Source: Diorhabda sublineata (taxonomy: Eukaryota > Arthropoda > Insecta > Coleoptera > Chrysomelidae). From it: a stretch of 64,000 nucleotides of DNA. How positions within the stretch are numbered: position 1 is the first letter of the stretch; each line of letters opens with the position of its first letter. The stretch lies in NCBI RefSeq assembly GCF_026230105.1, contig NC_079482.1:4340001-4404000 (forward strand), read 5' to 3'. The notes below the pieces were generated by a model. That model did no database searches, was not told the origin of the DNA, and worked only from the letters and a program-made list of their open reading frames with translations. Shown here in pieces: positions 21,610-34,079 of the stretch. The translations under genes were made by a program, and so were the position numbers.

Positions 21610-21990
21610 CACACACCGCCATTGTTAGCTCGGGTCAAGGATCAACATTTTTAGTGTTGTCACTTCATTTTCATCTTCGCAGGTCATACAGCCTCGTTTG
21701 AAATCAGCGACCCAATAGTTCACTGTTGATAACGAAGAAACAGTCTCCCCAAGAGTAGAATCCAGTTCAGCTTTTATTTTGGTTGAGCCAAGACTTTTCA
21801 AATATGACTATTGTCTCACATAATAATGACAAATTTTTTCCATGTTTACAAATTGCTTGAAAACGTTAACTATCGATAGCTCCCAAGCAAATACTAAACA
21901 ACTTGGCGGCTTCAAACTTGAAACACATGCTGTATAGATCATGCACATCTCTAGGTCAGGCCAGGTACTTCTGGGATCATCCTCGTATAG
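21610..21990 (-). pseudogene. Mariner 5' fragment with terminal repeat
   Basis: On the minus strand it starts at TACGAGGATGATCCCAGAAG (about 21992 downward), the inverted counterpart of the element end at about 6650. About 130 bp later the N-terminal transposase region can be read across frameshifts: IKAELDSTLGETVSS, STVNYWVADFKRG, CEDENEV. This is the helix-turn-helix DNA-binding part of a mariner transposase. The catalytic half is missing. Confidence 0.78.
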
Positions 21991-22069
21991 AAAATGGTGG
22001 ACGACGTTTCGAACACCTAGGGCGCCATCAATTACGTTCTTAGTTATTTTGTTAGATTTGTTGCATAGT

Positions 22070-22354
22070 TTATTTAATGATTTGTAAAAACTTTATCTTT
22101 GATAGATAGTGCAGATTTGGAGGTTCCAATTTTTTAGATAACTCATCAAAATGACAATTGGCTACCAGGTTTTCTAAGAAGCTGCTAGCTTTATCTTTGT
22201 CCTTCCAGTCCATAAATTGTGAGTAAAATTTTTCGCTTCCTTTTGCTGATTTTACTAGCAAAAATTTATTTGCGGCTCTTGTGGTCTTGTCTATAATATT
22301 TATTGGAGTTAAATCATCGATCATCATCAATATCACTTGTACCTCAATGAACAA
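22070..22354 (-). other. Unrecognised open frame, 94 codons
   Basis: The frame is Lys/Leu-rich and reads ...SEKFYSQFMDWKDKDKASSF...; I recognise no family. It has no neighbouring exon candidates or promoter signals and lies 80 bp from a mariner end. It could be a fragment of an unidentified transposon or a chance frame. Confidence 0.2.
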
Positions 22355-22799
22355 TCAGTATAAAGTGGTAGAATTACATATTTAAAAAAATATCTATTAT
22401 ATGCACAGTGTTACCAGTATAAAAAATTCTGTATGTGAATTTTTTTTCTAATTACCATAGGTCGAAAATTTCAAAACATCAATACTAATATCCCTAGCAT
22501 TAGAAATGGTACCAATGACTATTTATGCAAATACGTATGGCGCTACCACGAAAATTACATATAATGAAAGTATAAACATAGTAAATCAATTATATGTTAG
22601 CATTGACATACTAAATTGTTGGACTCAATTAGATAATACGTTGCCCAATTCGCAGTTCAAAAGAAAACTGTTTACTCAAGAAGATTCTGACATCTAAATA
22701 TAATTTATAAAAATGTATGATGGTGCATGTATTTTTAAGTGTTTTAGTGATTTCAATATGGCCAAGAAGGCGTTTAGAACATTTTCGACAGTCCACATA

Positions 22800-23290
22800 A
22801 AAAACAAATGATGACATCGAACAAATCCGTAATCTGATTCAGTCTGATTACCGGTTAAGTATACTTATAATTGCTGAATCTGTAGGCTTCAGCCTCCTAG
22901 AGCTAGAGCATGTGTCGTGTGATTTCTATCTGTTTCCTAAAGTGAAATCTAGACTAGAAGAAACAAGATTTGAATTCGTAATCTGATTCAGTCTAACTAT
23001 CGATTAAATATACTTATAATTGTTGAATCTGTAGGGAAAAAACTCAAAGAGTTGGATTCATTGCTTCCTCACCAAACCAATGCCTTGGATCAATCCGTAT
23101 TTTCTATCAAGGGGCTTCAAGCTCCTAGAGCTATACCATCCGCATTATTCCCCGAATCGTGTGTCGTGTTATTTCTATCTGTTGTTTAATGTGAAATCTA
23201 GACTAGAAGAAACAAAATTTGAATCCGTTTCACAGAAGAAGATTTTTACTACTGTTTCAAACGAAATAAAGTATTGAAAGCACCAGTCTT
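22800..23290 (+). pseudogene. Rearranged mariner transposase remnant with internal duplication
   Basis: The piece 'R-N-L-I-Q-S-D-Y-R-L-S-I-L-I-I-A-E-S-V-G' (N-terminal helix-turn-helix region) is followed directly by CDFYLFPKVKSRLEETRFE, which belongs to the C-terminal third. Both pieces then recur: the N-terminal one at about 22977-23040, the C-terminal one at about 23120-23225 with 'HPHYSPN' ahead. The element therefore suffered an internal deletion and a partial duplication. All copies are broken. Confidence 0.7.
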
Positions 23291-23299
23291 TTTATATTA

Positions 23300-23885
23300 T
23301 AGCCACAAATACTTCATGTTTGAGCAGGGATTGTAGGAAACCAAGTAATAAGAACTACAACAGCTCTCAATGCTGTTCAATATGTGAAATTAGTCTGTAA
23401 TTGGTTGCTTAAGTGCTTTTTGAAAACTCTAACCTGGTATCAGGAAGATCACCTATTAGCTGATTGCGGATCCTAACCTAGAACGAGATTTAGATCATAG
23501 TTTCCTAATGTCTGGTTCAATTTTCGGTGGAAATTTCAAATTTAAAACATGATCTACAAGAACTTTTGATTTTTATTACTTTTCTGTGCTTCAATTCTTC
23601 TATTATACTTTCTAGTCATTTAAAGAGAATAAATTATTTCTAAAGTTCATAGACAAATGATACAGTGAGTCAGCTGATCACATTTACCCGTTATCCTACC
23701 AGGACAGCAAGATGCTATCATACGATTACGACCCGATTAATTCGATCAGATTCTGAACAGCAATGAAAGTGATCCGGGTTAGTTTCCTAACATTCAGATC
23801 ATGATTGGAAAAAAGCCCAAAACTTCTTATTCTTATATAAATACTTCAAATTTTCAAGAGCGTTCCTTCGTCATCCTTCATTGTC
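23300..23885. other. Spacer without recognised features
   Basis: No gene, repeat pair or transposon motif could be identified. Confidence 0.4.
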
Positions 23886-23889
23886 TTAT

Positions 23890-24710
23890 CCGTTAGGAAC
23901 GTTGGCTATTAACAAGGCTATTATTATCTTATTTACTGTGTTTCAGATCCAATTTCAGTTTTTCTTTACTGTTGGTGATGTGCTCCGTCCAGGATATTTT
24001 CAAAACACGCCGAAATTTCCACATTCGGATAGATTCCAGTTTCTTAAAGTAGCCTTGGTTGTACTTCGTAAAACAAAACAGAAAATATGTAGCACCTCGC
24101 TAGTTTTGATTTTAGTTGTGAAGAAATATCTTCGCTGGTATATAGTTTCTTGTTAAACGCAGCTCGAGTTCTTTCTATGATCAGTGATCGTATTTCTGAT
24201 GCCTGGTCCCGTTTCGCGTTTACTGTGATTCCAAGATATGTGTATCTATGTTTATCGTTTGCTAATAATCAAACAAATGTTTTATTTTTGACATAATCAA
24301 GAAAATTCCATATTCTTCACTTGCTGCGTATATTTTTGCATAATATTTTGTAGCTCTTCATTGTTATTTGCTATAATTACTGTGTCATCGGCATATCTAA
24401 TATTGTTGATTGCTTCTCGTGGTTTCGATGCCATCTGGTAGCTCTGTTTTTCTAAATATTTCTTTGGAGTAACTTTTGAATAACAGAGGTAACAGAATAT
24501 AAGATACTTTTATTTTTGAAGTGGACTCCAGTACATATTAACAATAATAAGTATATACTTTTCGTAAATACCTGTATTTTTAAGAAATTTTTCGTGTTTG
24601 ACGTTATCGAAAGCGCTGGAGAAATCGATAAAGCACAGGTGTACGTCTTCGTTCATATCTCTGGATGAGTACCTGTAGGTTAAAGATGGCTTCCCTTGCA
24701 CCTAGTCCTT
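23890..24710 (-). pseudogene. RTE-like LINE reverse-transcriptase fragment
   Basis: On the minus strand, from 24700 downward: DMNEDVHLCFIDFSSAFDNV (RT motif A). The polymerase core NIRYADDTVIIA follows at about 24410-24370, then KIYAASEEYGIFL. Further on are a 'S-E-I-R-S-L-I-I-E-R-T-R-A-A-F' piece and remnants of the following thumb region to about 23900. The order is correct for one LINE, with several frameshifts. The endonuclease domain and the 3' end are not present. Confidence 0.85.
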
Positions 24711-24719
24711 ATCGATTAT

Positions 24720-27260
24720 AAACAAACTTTGAGGGACGATATTGACCCTTTGTTGTTATGTGCCTAGTATTTCGTCACAAATAAAGTATTACCCGGATTT
24801 CAAGGGTGTAATTTTCATTAATTATTTATAAGACATGGAGGCCGATACCTGACCAAAATTATGTTGATTTCCAGCCGCGTTTTGTTGCCGAACTTCATTA
24901 TATAATACTATATATTTCAAAATATTTATTTATATTGTTACTATTTTAAAATATTTATGAATCCGGTTGTGGAACAAAAAATATATTCAAATATATAAAA
25001 AGTTTTTTATGATTCGATAAAAAAATATATTGGAATTTCAAATTTTTTTCCATATCCTGTTCTGTTAAATTATTTATTAGAATCACAACTGCCTTGTATC
25101 CGGGGATTGATTGGACATAAAACAAATAGCGACAATAATTTACCACGCTTCATTAATAAAAAAAAGCAAAAGTGATCTAGAGGTGAGTAATTCATTATAA
25201 TGAACCATTATTCACTGTCTCTTTTCATATTAATTATGTAACATTTGATAAAAAATCCGCATTCCTCGTCGAAAACGAAGATATCACACCCAACACAAGC
25301 TGAAATTTCATATATTTAAAATGTAAATATAATAAATTAAACTTTACCTTTACTTTGGAGAACTTGCATTGTAAATTAATAATTTCTAAAAAATATTTGC
25401 CGAAAAAACTATTTATAATAAGCAGGTTGATGTCTTAGTTTGTTCGCCTAAGGGGCGCAATTAAAGTGGTGGGATATACTAACACCAATAAACCATTAAC
25501 TCTTTGTCCGAAGGAGAATTACAAATAAACTCATAAACTCATATACACACAGGTGTAACTGATAAAAGTATGTATAAAAAGACTTTTCTTCAAGTATTTT
25601 GTTTGATTTTTATGTATAAAAAAGTCCTTTCAAATATTTTTGGGACTGTTTGAATGAAAATAGGAGATTTGTTCCAAAAATAGCGAACCTATCCTCGCAA
25701 TATCTGCTTTGGTATTTTTCATCATCCGGTGAGTTACATCAACAGTCCTAGAAGTCCGTTTTCAAAATTTCCTCGAGTACATTGGGCACATTAATTTCAA
25801 CAGACTCACAGGGAGACGCTGACGAAGCAGTAGGACTTGGTGCTTTGAAAATATTGCAACTCAAGGTTTATGGAATGCGTTACTTCGAAGTAGTATTCTT
25901 ATTCTCAAAATGGTTTTTCCAAATTCCAACTTTTGATGTCTCCGCGGCCAACGAAACAAAACTTGTTCATAATCATAGAAAAAACAATATCTGTTTTTCA
26001 ATAATACGTTCGATCTTCCGACCTCATATGGGTTTTTCCACAAAAAAAATTATTGAAATTCTTCTTAATTGCATTAAAACTTATACAAGTGAATTATGAA
26101 TTTTAATCAAATTGTTTAGGTCCGTATTATGATTTCAGTGTATGTGAACTATTTTGATGAGCATTTAATCTATTTCCTTAATATTAATATGTTTGTCCTA
26201 TGTAAACAGCATCACAATTTTCACTTGAAACCTTTATTCAAATAATTTGATAGTTTTAAATTTATTTCGACTTTTCTTGATTATAGCCGATCATACCTAT
26301 TTATCATCAAATTCGTTGATCTATTTTTTTTTTAATAACAAAATGCGACGAAGAAATAAAATCACTTGTAAATAAACATACACGCCGGTCACGGTCTCCA
26401 CGTCCAGTCGGTAACTGGAAATCTTACTGGTGAATCCCATGCCCAAAGTTGGTTACTGGAAGTTTTGACTTCGAGATATGAAGACAAACTTTTGGTACTA
26501 TCCTCGTAAACTAATTACAATTTATTCTAGATGAAATTTAGTATGTTTCTGGAATAACTTTGTTAGCATTAAATTTGGAATACAATAATTGAAATGTATG
26601 TTTCATCCTCATTAATAATATCAGATTATTCTAAAAAAACTGCATTTTTTGTATCGCGTATATAACGATCGTTTATTGATTATCAACTGATTCAGGATTT
26701 AATTTGTGACTATTAAACAAAACTGATAACGAATCCCACATTCGGTTGTCTATTCGGTTCATAATGAAACATACGCAGTGCTTCAATCTTGATTACGGCT
26801 TGGTCCAGAATACGTTTTATCTTTGAATTGAAAACAATTTTAATAATGATTGACTCCATTCTGGTCTGATTTTATCGACCTGATTTTTGATGTAATGCTA
26901 AATTGATGGTGGTATTTGCATTGTGAAATATCCTCTCGGTATTTCGTAAACTATTAAAAATATTTGTGCCCATATGAAACCAATCCCAAAACGGATATTT
27001 CTTTAATAGTTATGTAATTCAGTCATAACTAATTTCGATCATTCAAATTAAATAAGATGAAAATAGAAGGTAATAATTCAGCAATGATTTTTAATTAATT
27101 GAACGCCGTAAAAAAGTATTCATTGGCTAGGTGTCATTATTTGTTTATTTTTTGCTTGTTACAATGATTTTTTTAACAATCCTATAATTAATAATTCTTG
27201 AACGAAAATTGGTATTTAATAGCATTTTTTTCTTCAATCTCAAAAATTTATACTTCAAGG
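24720..27260. other. AT-rich spacer with a possible mariner end
   Basis: No gene is seen. TTTTGGTACTATCCTCGTA (about 26490-26508) resembles the terminal repeat found at 6625-6650 and 21962-21990, but no transposase sequence is attached. The frame 25782-26099 (plus, 105 aa) has no recognised motif. Confidence 0.35.
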
Positions 27261-27265
27261 TCTAG

Positions 27266-30200
27266 GACTTGATTATTCTCAGTTCTTCATTCTAAGAAGT
27301 TTTTATTAGTAATAAAAGGAAGGAACAGCAATAACCAATGATTAAATAAACTAGCATCACAACGAGTCGTACATAACAGCCCAAAATCACAAAATGACTT
27401 GATTATTCTTTATTTTATCAAGTTTTTATTAGTTATAAAAGGAAGGAACAGCAATAACCAATGATTAAATAACCTAACATCACAACGAATCGTTCATAAC
27501 AGCCCACAATAACAAGATGACTTGATTATTCTTCATTTTATCAAGTTTTTATTAGTAATAAAAGGAAGGAACAGCAATAACCAATGATTAAATAACCTAA
27601 CATCACAACGAATCGTTCATAACAGCCCACAATCACAAAATGACTTGATTATTCTTCATTTTATCAAGTTTTTATTAGTAATAAAAGGAAGGAACAGCAA
27701 TAACCAATGATTAAATAACCTAACATCACAACGAATCGTTTATAACAGCCCACAATCACAAAATGACTTGATCATTCCTTTTTTTATCAAGTTTTTATTA
27801 GTAATAAAGAGAAGGAACAGCAGTATCCAATGATTAAATAACCTAGCCTCACAACGAATCATTCATAACAGCCCACAATCACAAAATGACTTGATTATTC
27901 TTCATTTTATCAAGTTTTTATTAGTAATAAAAGGAAGGAACAGCAATAACCAATGATTAAATAACCTAACATTACAACGAATCGTTCTTAACAGCCCAAA
28001 AGCACAAAATGACTTGATTATTCTTCATTTTATCAAGTTTTTATTAGTAATAAAAGGAAGGGACAGCAATAACCAATGATTAAATAATCTAGCATCACAA
28101 CGAATCGTTCATAACAGCCCACAATCACACAATGACTTGATCATTCTTTATTGTAACAAGATTTTATTAGTTATAAAAGGAAAGAAAAGCAATATCCAAT
28201 GATTACATAACCTAGCATCACAACGAATCGTTCATAACAGCCCACAATCACAAAATGACTTGATCATTCTTTATTGTAATAAGATTTTATTAGTTATAAA
28301 AGGAAAGAAAAGCAATATCCAATGATTACATAACCTAGCATCACAACGAATCGTTCATAACAGCCCACAATCACAAAATGACTTGATTATTCTTCATTTT
28401 ATCAAGTTTTTATTAGTAATAAAAGGAAGGGACAGCAATAACCAATGATTAAATAATCTAGCATCACAACGAATCGTTCATAACAGCCCACAATCACAAA
28501 ATGACTTGATTATTCTTCATTTTATCAAGTTTTTATTAGTAATAAAAGGAAGGGACAGCAATAACCAATGATTAAATAATCTAGCATCACAACGAATCGT
28601 TCATAACAGCCCACAATCACACAATGACTTGATCATTCTTTATTGTAACAAGATTTTATTAGTTATAAAAGGAAAGAAAAGCAATATCCAATGATTACAT
28701 AACCTAGCATCACAACGAATCGTTCATAACAGCCCACAATCACAAAATGACTTGATTATTCTTTATTTTATCAAGTTTTTATTAGTTATAAAAGGAAGGA
28801 ACAGCAATATCCAATGATTACATAACCTAGCACCACAACGAACCGTTCATAACAGCCCACAATCACAAAATGACTTGATCATTCTTTTTTTTATCAAGTT
28901 TTTATTAGTAATAAAAGGAAGGAACAGCAATAACCAATGATTAAATAACCTAGCATCACAACGAATCGTTCATAACAGCCCACAATCACAAAATGACTTG
29001 ATTATTCTTTATTTTATCAAGTTTTTATTAGTAATAAAAGAAAGGAACAGCAATAACCAATGATTAAATAACCTAGCATCACAACGAATCGTTCATAACA
29101 GCCCACAATCACAAAATGACTTGATTATTCTTTATTTTATCAAGTTTTTATTAGTAATAAAAGGAAGGAACAGCAATAACCAATGATTAAATAACCTAGC
29201 ATCACAACGAATCGTTCATAACAGCCCACAATCACAAAATGACTTGATTATTCTTTATTTTATCAAGTTTTTATTAGTAATAAAAGGAAGGAACAGCAAT
29301 AACCAATGATTAAATAACCTAGCATCACAACGAATCGTTCATAACAGCCCACAATCACAAAATGACTTGATTATTCTTTATTTTATCAAGTTTTTATTAG
29401 TTATAAAAGGAAGGAACAGCAATATCCAATGATTACATAACCTAGCACCACAACGAACCGTTCATAACAGCCCACAATCACAAAATGACTTGATCATTCT
29501 TTTTTTTATCAAGTTTTTATTAGTAATAAAAGGAAGGAACAGCAATAACCAATGATTAAATAACCTAGCATCACAACGAATCGTTCATAACAGCCCACAA
29601 TCACAAAATGACTTGATTATTCTTCATTTTATCAAGTTTTTATTAGTAATAAAAGGAAGGGACAGCAATAACCAATGATTAAATAATCTAGCATCACAAC
29701 GAATCGTTCATAACAGCCCACAATCACAAAATGACTTGATTATTCTTCATTTTATCAAGTTTTTATTAGTAATAAAAGGAAGGGACAGCAATAACCAATG
29801 ATTAAATAATCTAGCATCACAACGAATCGTTCATAACAGCCCACAATCACAAAATGACTTGATTATTCTTTATTTTATCAAGTTTTTATTAGTTATAAAA
29901 GGAAGGAACAGCAATATCCAATGATTACATAACCTAGCACCACAACGAACCGTTCATAACAGCCCACAATCACAAAATGACTTGATCATTCTTTTTTTTA
30001 TCAAGTTTTTATTAGTAATAAAAGGAAGGAACAGCAATAACCAATGATTAAATAACCTAGCATCACAACGAATCGTTCATAACAGCCCACAATCACAAAA
30101 TGACTTGATTATTCTTTATTTTATCAAGTTTTTATTAGTAATAAAAGAAAGGAACAGCAATAACCAATGATTAAATAACCTAGCATCACAACGAATCGTT

Positions 30201-31948
30201 CATAACAGCCCACAATCACAAAATGACTTGATTATTCTTTATTTTATCAAGTTTTTATTAGTAATAAAAGGAAGGAACAGCAATAACCAATGATTAAATA
30301 ACCTAGCATCACAACGAATCGTTCATAACAGCCCACAATCACAAAATGACTTGATTATTCTTTATTTTATCAAGTTTTTATTAGTAATAAAAGGAAGGAA
30401 CAGCAATAACCAATGATTAAATAACCTAGCATCACAACGAATCGTTCATAACAGCCCACAATCACAAAATGACTTGATTATTCTTTATTTTATCAAGTTT
30501 TTATTAGTTATAAAAGGAAGGAACAGCAATATCCAATGATTACATAACCTAGCACCACAACGAACCGTTCATAACAGCCCACAATCACAAAATGACTTGA
30601 TCATTCTTTTTTTTATCAAGTTTTTATTAGTAATAAAAGGAAGGAACAGCAATAACCAATGATTAAATAACCTAGCATCACAACGAATCGTTCATAACAG
30701 CCCACAATCACAAAATGACTTGATTATTCTTTATTTTATCAAGTTTTTATTAGTAATAAAAGAAAGGAACAGCAATAACCAATGATTAAATAACCTAGCA
30801 TCACAACGAATCGTTCATAACAGCCCACAATCACAAAATGACTTGATTATTCTTCATTTTATCAAGTTTTTATTAGTTATAAAAGGAAAGAAAAGCAATA
30901 TCCAATGATTACATAACCTAGCATCACAACGAATCGTTCATAACAGCCCACAATCACAAAATGACTTGATTATTCTTTATTTTATCAAGTTTTTATTAGT
31001 AATAAAAGGAAGGAACAGCAATAACCAATGATTAAATAACCTAGCATCACAACGAATCGTTCATAACAGCCCACAATCACAAAATGACTTGATTATTCTT
31101 TATTTTATCAAGTTTTTATTAGTAATAAAAGGAAGGGACAGCAATAACCAATGATTAAATAATCTAGCATCACAACGAATCATTCATAACAGCCCACAAT
31201 CACAAAATGACTTGATTATTCTTTATTTTATCAAGTTTTTATTAGTTATAAAAGGAAGGAACAGCAATATCCAATGATTACATAACCTAGCACCACAACG
31301 AACCGTTCATAACAGCCCACAATCACAAAATGACTTGATCATTCTTTTTTTTTATCAAGTTTTTATTAGTAATAAAAGGAAGGAACAGCAATAACCAATG
31401 ATTAAATAACCTAGCATCACAACGAATCGTTCATAACGGCCCACAATCACAAAATGACTTGATTATTCTTTATTTTAACAAGTTTTTATTAGTAATAAAA
31501 GGAAGGAACAGCAATAACCAATGATTACATAACCTAGCATCACATCGAATCGTACATAACAGCCCACAATCACAAAATGACTTGATTATTCTTTATTTTA
31601 TCAAGTTTTTATTAGTAATAAAAGGAAGGAACAGCAATAACCAATGATTAAATAACCTAGCATCACAACGAATCGTTCATAACAGCCCACAATCACAAAA
31701 TGACTTGATTATTCTTTATTTTATCAAGTTTTTATTAGTTATAAAAGGAAGGAACAGCAATAACCAATGATTAAATAACCTAGCACCACAACGAACCGTT
31801 CATAACGGCCCACAATCACAAAATGACTTGATTATTCTTTATTTTAACAAGTTTTTATTAGTAATAAAAGGAAGGAACAGCAATAACCAATGATTACATA
31901 ACCTAGTATCACATCGAATCGTACATAACAGCCCACAATCACAAAATG
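27266..31948. repeat. 123-bp tandem satellite array, about 38 monomers, with higher-order repeats
   Basis: ACTTGATTATTCTT-type segments recur about every 123 bp. A diagnostic variant (CCTAGCACCACAACGAACCG) occurs at 28831, 29446, 29938, 30553, 31291 and 31784, spaced 615, 492, 615, 738 and 493 bp, all essentially multiples of 123. Another variant (AAAGAAAGGAACAG) occurs near 29041, 30148 and 30763, giving 1107 bp (9 x 123) and 615 bp. This shows 5-mer and 9-mer block duplication. Each typical monomer contains the palindrome TTATTAGTAATAA and the inverted pair ACTTGAT/ATCAAGT. There are no open frames. Confidence 0.96.
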
Positions 31949-31949
31949 A

Positions 31950-32990
31950 ACGTAAATATCATTATCAATCTGAACGTAAAAAGCAACACGATCCAGAAGC
32001 CTAGTAAACGAAGTGATACTCCAATTTCTATTCTTTACCGTCACCATATAGTTTTTTTTTTTTTTTTGGATTCGACTCTTAGTATTTCTTCAGAAGACTG
32101 ACCAAAAGCACTACCTCATCGTTATATAAACCGCATTTTTTTTAAATAACTTCATTAGACAATAAAAATGCAAAACCAATACAAGCGAGTTTTCCTTCTC
32201 TCGGAAAAATTAGTTTATACCGCGTGGGTGACAACTGACAAAAAAATGTGAGTTCAAGTGTGAAACTATGTAATAAAGCAGCTCTCTTCGTAGTTTAAAC
32301 TTCAGTTTTACTATAAGTTGTAAAATTGCGCTTCTCATCAAAAAACGCAGATTTTAACAACTAATATGATACACACAGTCGTCGCAGTGTTTCCTATTTC
32401 TTAAACCCATTCCTATCAGTAAACTGATGTATTAAGAATGATCAAAATACATTCTAATACCATATTTATGAAGTATATATTTGTTTGACAGTGTATGAAT
32501 AACAATAATCTTATAAATTAATAGTGATACTTCGAAAAATTATCATTGATAATTTGTCGAGTGAATAACTACTTTTTTTTAACGGAACGCAAGGTCAATT
32601 ACGTTGGATCATATAAAGAGATTGTGTCTATTAATTATTTAAAACGAGTCATTTGAATTTCCGTATCTGTAACAAAAACCGGTAAATACTAGAAGATGTA
32701 CATACTTCGGTCATTTTCAAGTTTTTTGCGTAATTCCACAGCGTGTAGATGGTTTTTGCCATGTCGTTTCAATCGCTTCTTTATTATCAAGGATGCCAGC
32801 TTGAAATGTAATTCCCATAAATTTATTTTTGTCTTTCAAGTTTTATTTTAGTGTCTATTGAATAACGTCATTCTATTAAGTATTCTATATATATACAAGA
32901 AGAAATAGTTCTTTAAGTCTTTAATATATACAATATTTCATTTGAGAATCGAGTCTACAAATTTGTATTGATAAAAACCGTAAACGAATT
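31950..32990. other. AT-rich spacer right of the 123-bp array
   Basis: A T-run lies at about 32050-32068. No other structure or gene was identified. Confidence 0.4.
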
Positions 32991-32999
32991 ATCTTTGCG

Positions 33000-33300
33000 G
33001 TAATAACTTTACTAATTTTCAAATTTATACTAATTTGACAGTAATAATTATGTTGTGGAGTCGCTCCGCAGCTCGAAGAAGTAGTTTTTGTTCCTTTGTG
33101 AGCAAACGCGGCACCCATCTTGCCCACAGCTTTCTCATGTCCAAATTTTCAGTTAATATGCAATGTATCGCACCCTTTGAGTCTGCTAGCTCGAGCACTT
33201 TCAGTCGATGATAATCCAGTATCGCTTTTTAGATTTTTTTCAACATTTCTGGAGTCGTTACCTCATTGGTCAGTCCTGGTTTTCGCCGGCCTCGTTTAAA
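33000..33300 (-). pseudogene. Mariner transposase N-terminal/central fragment
   Basis: The minus strand shows a decayed linker 'N-E-V-T-T-P-E-M-L-K-K-I', then 'D-Y-H-R-L-K-V-L-E-L-A-D'. A frame change leads into ENLDMRKLWARWVPRLLTKE with QKLLLRAAE. The W-V-P-(R/H)-L-L-T linker motif is diagnostic of mariner transposases. No catalytic Asp motifs or terminal repeats are present here. Confidence 0.82.
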
Positions 33301-33309
33301 CTCAAAGTC

Positions 33310-34070
33310 AAAAATACACAATGTTCAAATCAAAACCTAGAAACCCTAGAAAATTGGTTACCAGGATACTCTAAATACATTATTATTACTGGATAATATT
33401 GCCTGGACATAATAATAATCATTTAGAGGATTAAATAACTTTTCAATAAGATAAAGCACCCTCACATGAAGGTTTTGAAACGACAAAAGATATCCAATAG
33501 AGTGTCTGGCCACATCACTGAATCTCTAGCCTTTAGGCATCTTTTTAAGCGAATCCTGCAGAGATGTTTAACAAATAGTATTCAAATCAAAACTAAATTA
33601 AATAAAAAATTCCTTGTAAAGAAGGATTTTGTATCGTCTTCCTCTCAATAAACACTTGGTTTATTAGTTTTTGGCAATTCAAGCATAAAATTACATTATT
33701 AAATAACAACATAACAACCCTTAAACTCGTAAATAATCTAGCTTTTCATTGTTGAAATAATTTTATGTGCAAAAACAATACAATTAAATATTCATGGTTT
33801 ATGGTATAAGTTATATGGCTAAAGCGGTGAGCTCTAGGCTTGAGCTGAAGAGCAAAAAGATCTACAAGAATCAGTGAGTGATAGCTACAAGGTTCAGCTC
33901 TTTCAGATGTCCGGTCACGAGAGCAAGAACGAGTCTGAATCGGTCACCAGATTTAGATCAGCAAAATGGAATTACCTGGCATACATAGATGGATTTTTTG
34001 CCTCTCTTACAAACTAACTGCTTCACTTAAATAGCCGAGAAATTCGTGACAGGTCTATACTACTATAGGC
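33310..34070. other. Spacer without recognised features
   Basis: Two short plus-strand frames (33208-33396 and 33466-33651) have no recognisable motif. Nothing else is seen. Confidence 0.35.
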
Positions 34071-34079
34071 ATCACAAAC

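Noticed and set aside
22506..22697. 63-aa plus-strand frame
   Set aside because: No motif, no codon or splice support, and it lies between mariner fragments.
27266..31948. CRISPR-like array
   Set aside because: Repeats are directly contiguous 123-bp monomers with no unique spacers and no cas genes, in an insect genome.
15180..31948. Hammerhead ribozymes encoded in the satellites
   Set aside because: I looked for the CTGATGA ... GAAA core on both strands of the 186-, 153-, 408- and 123-bp monomers and did not find it in a workable arrangement.
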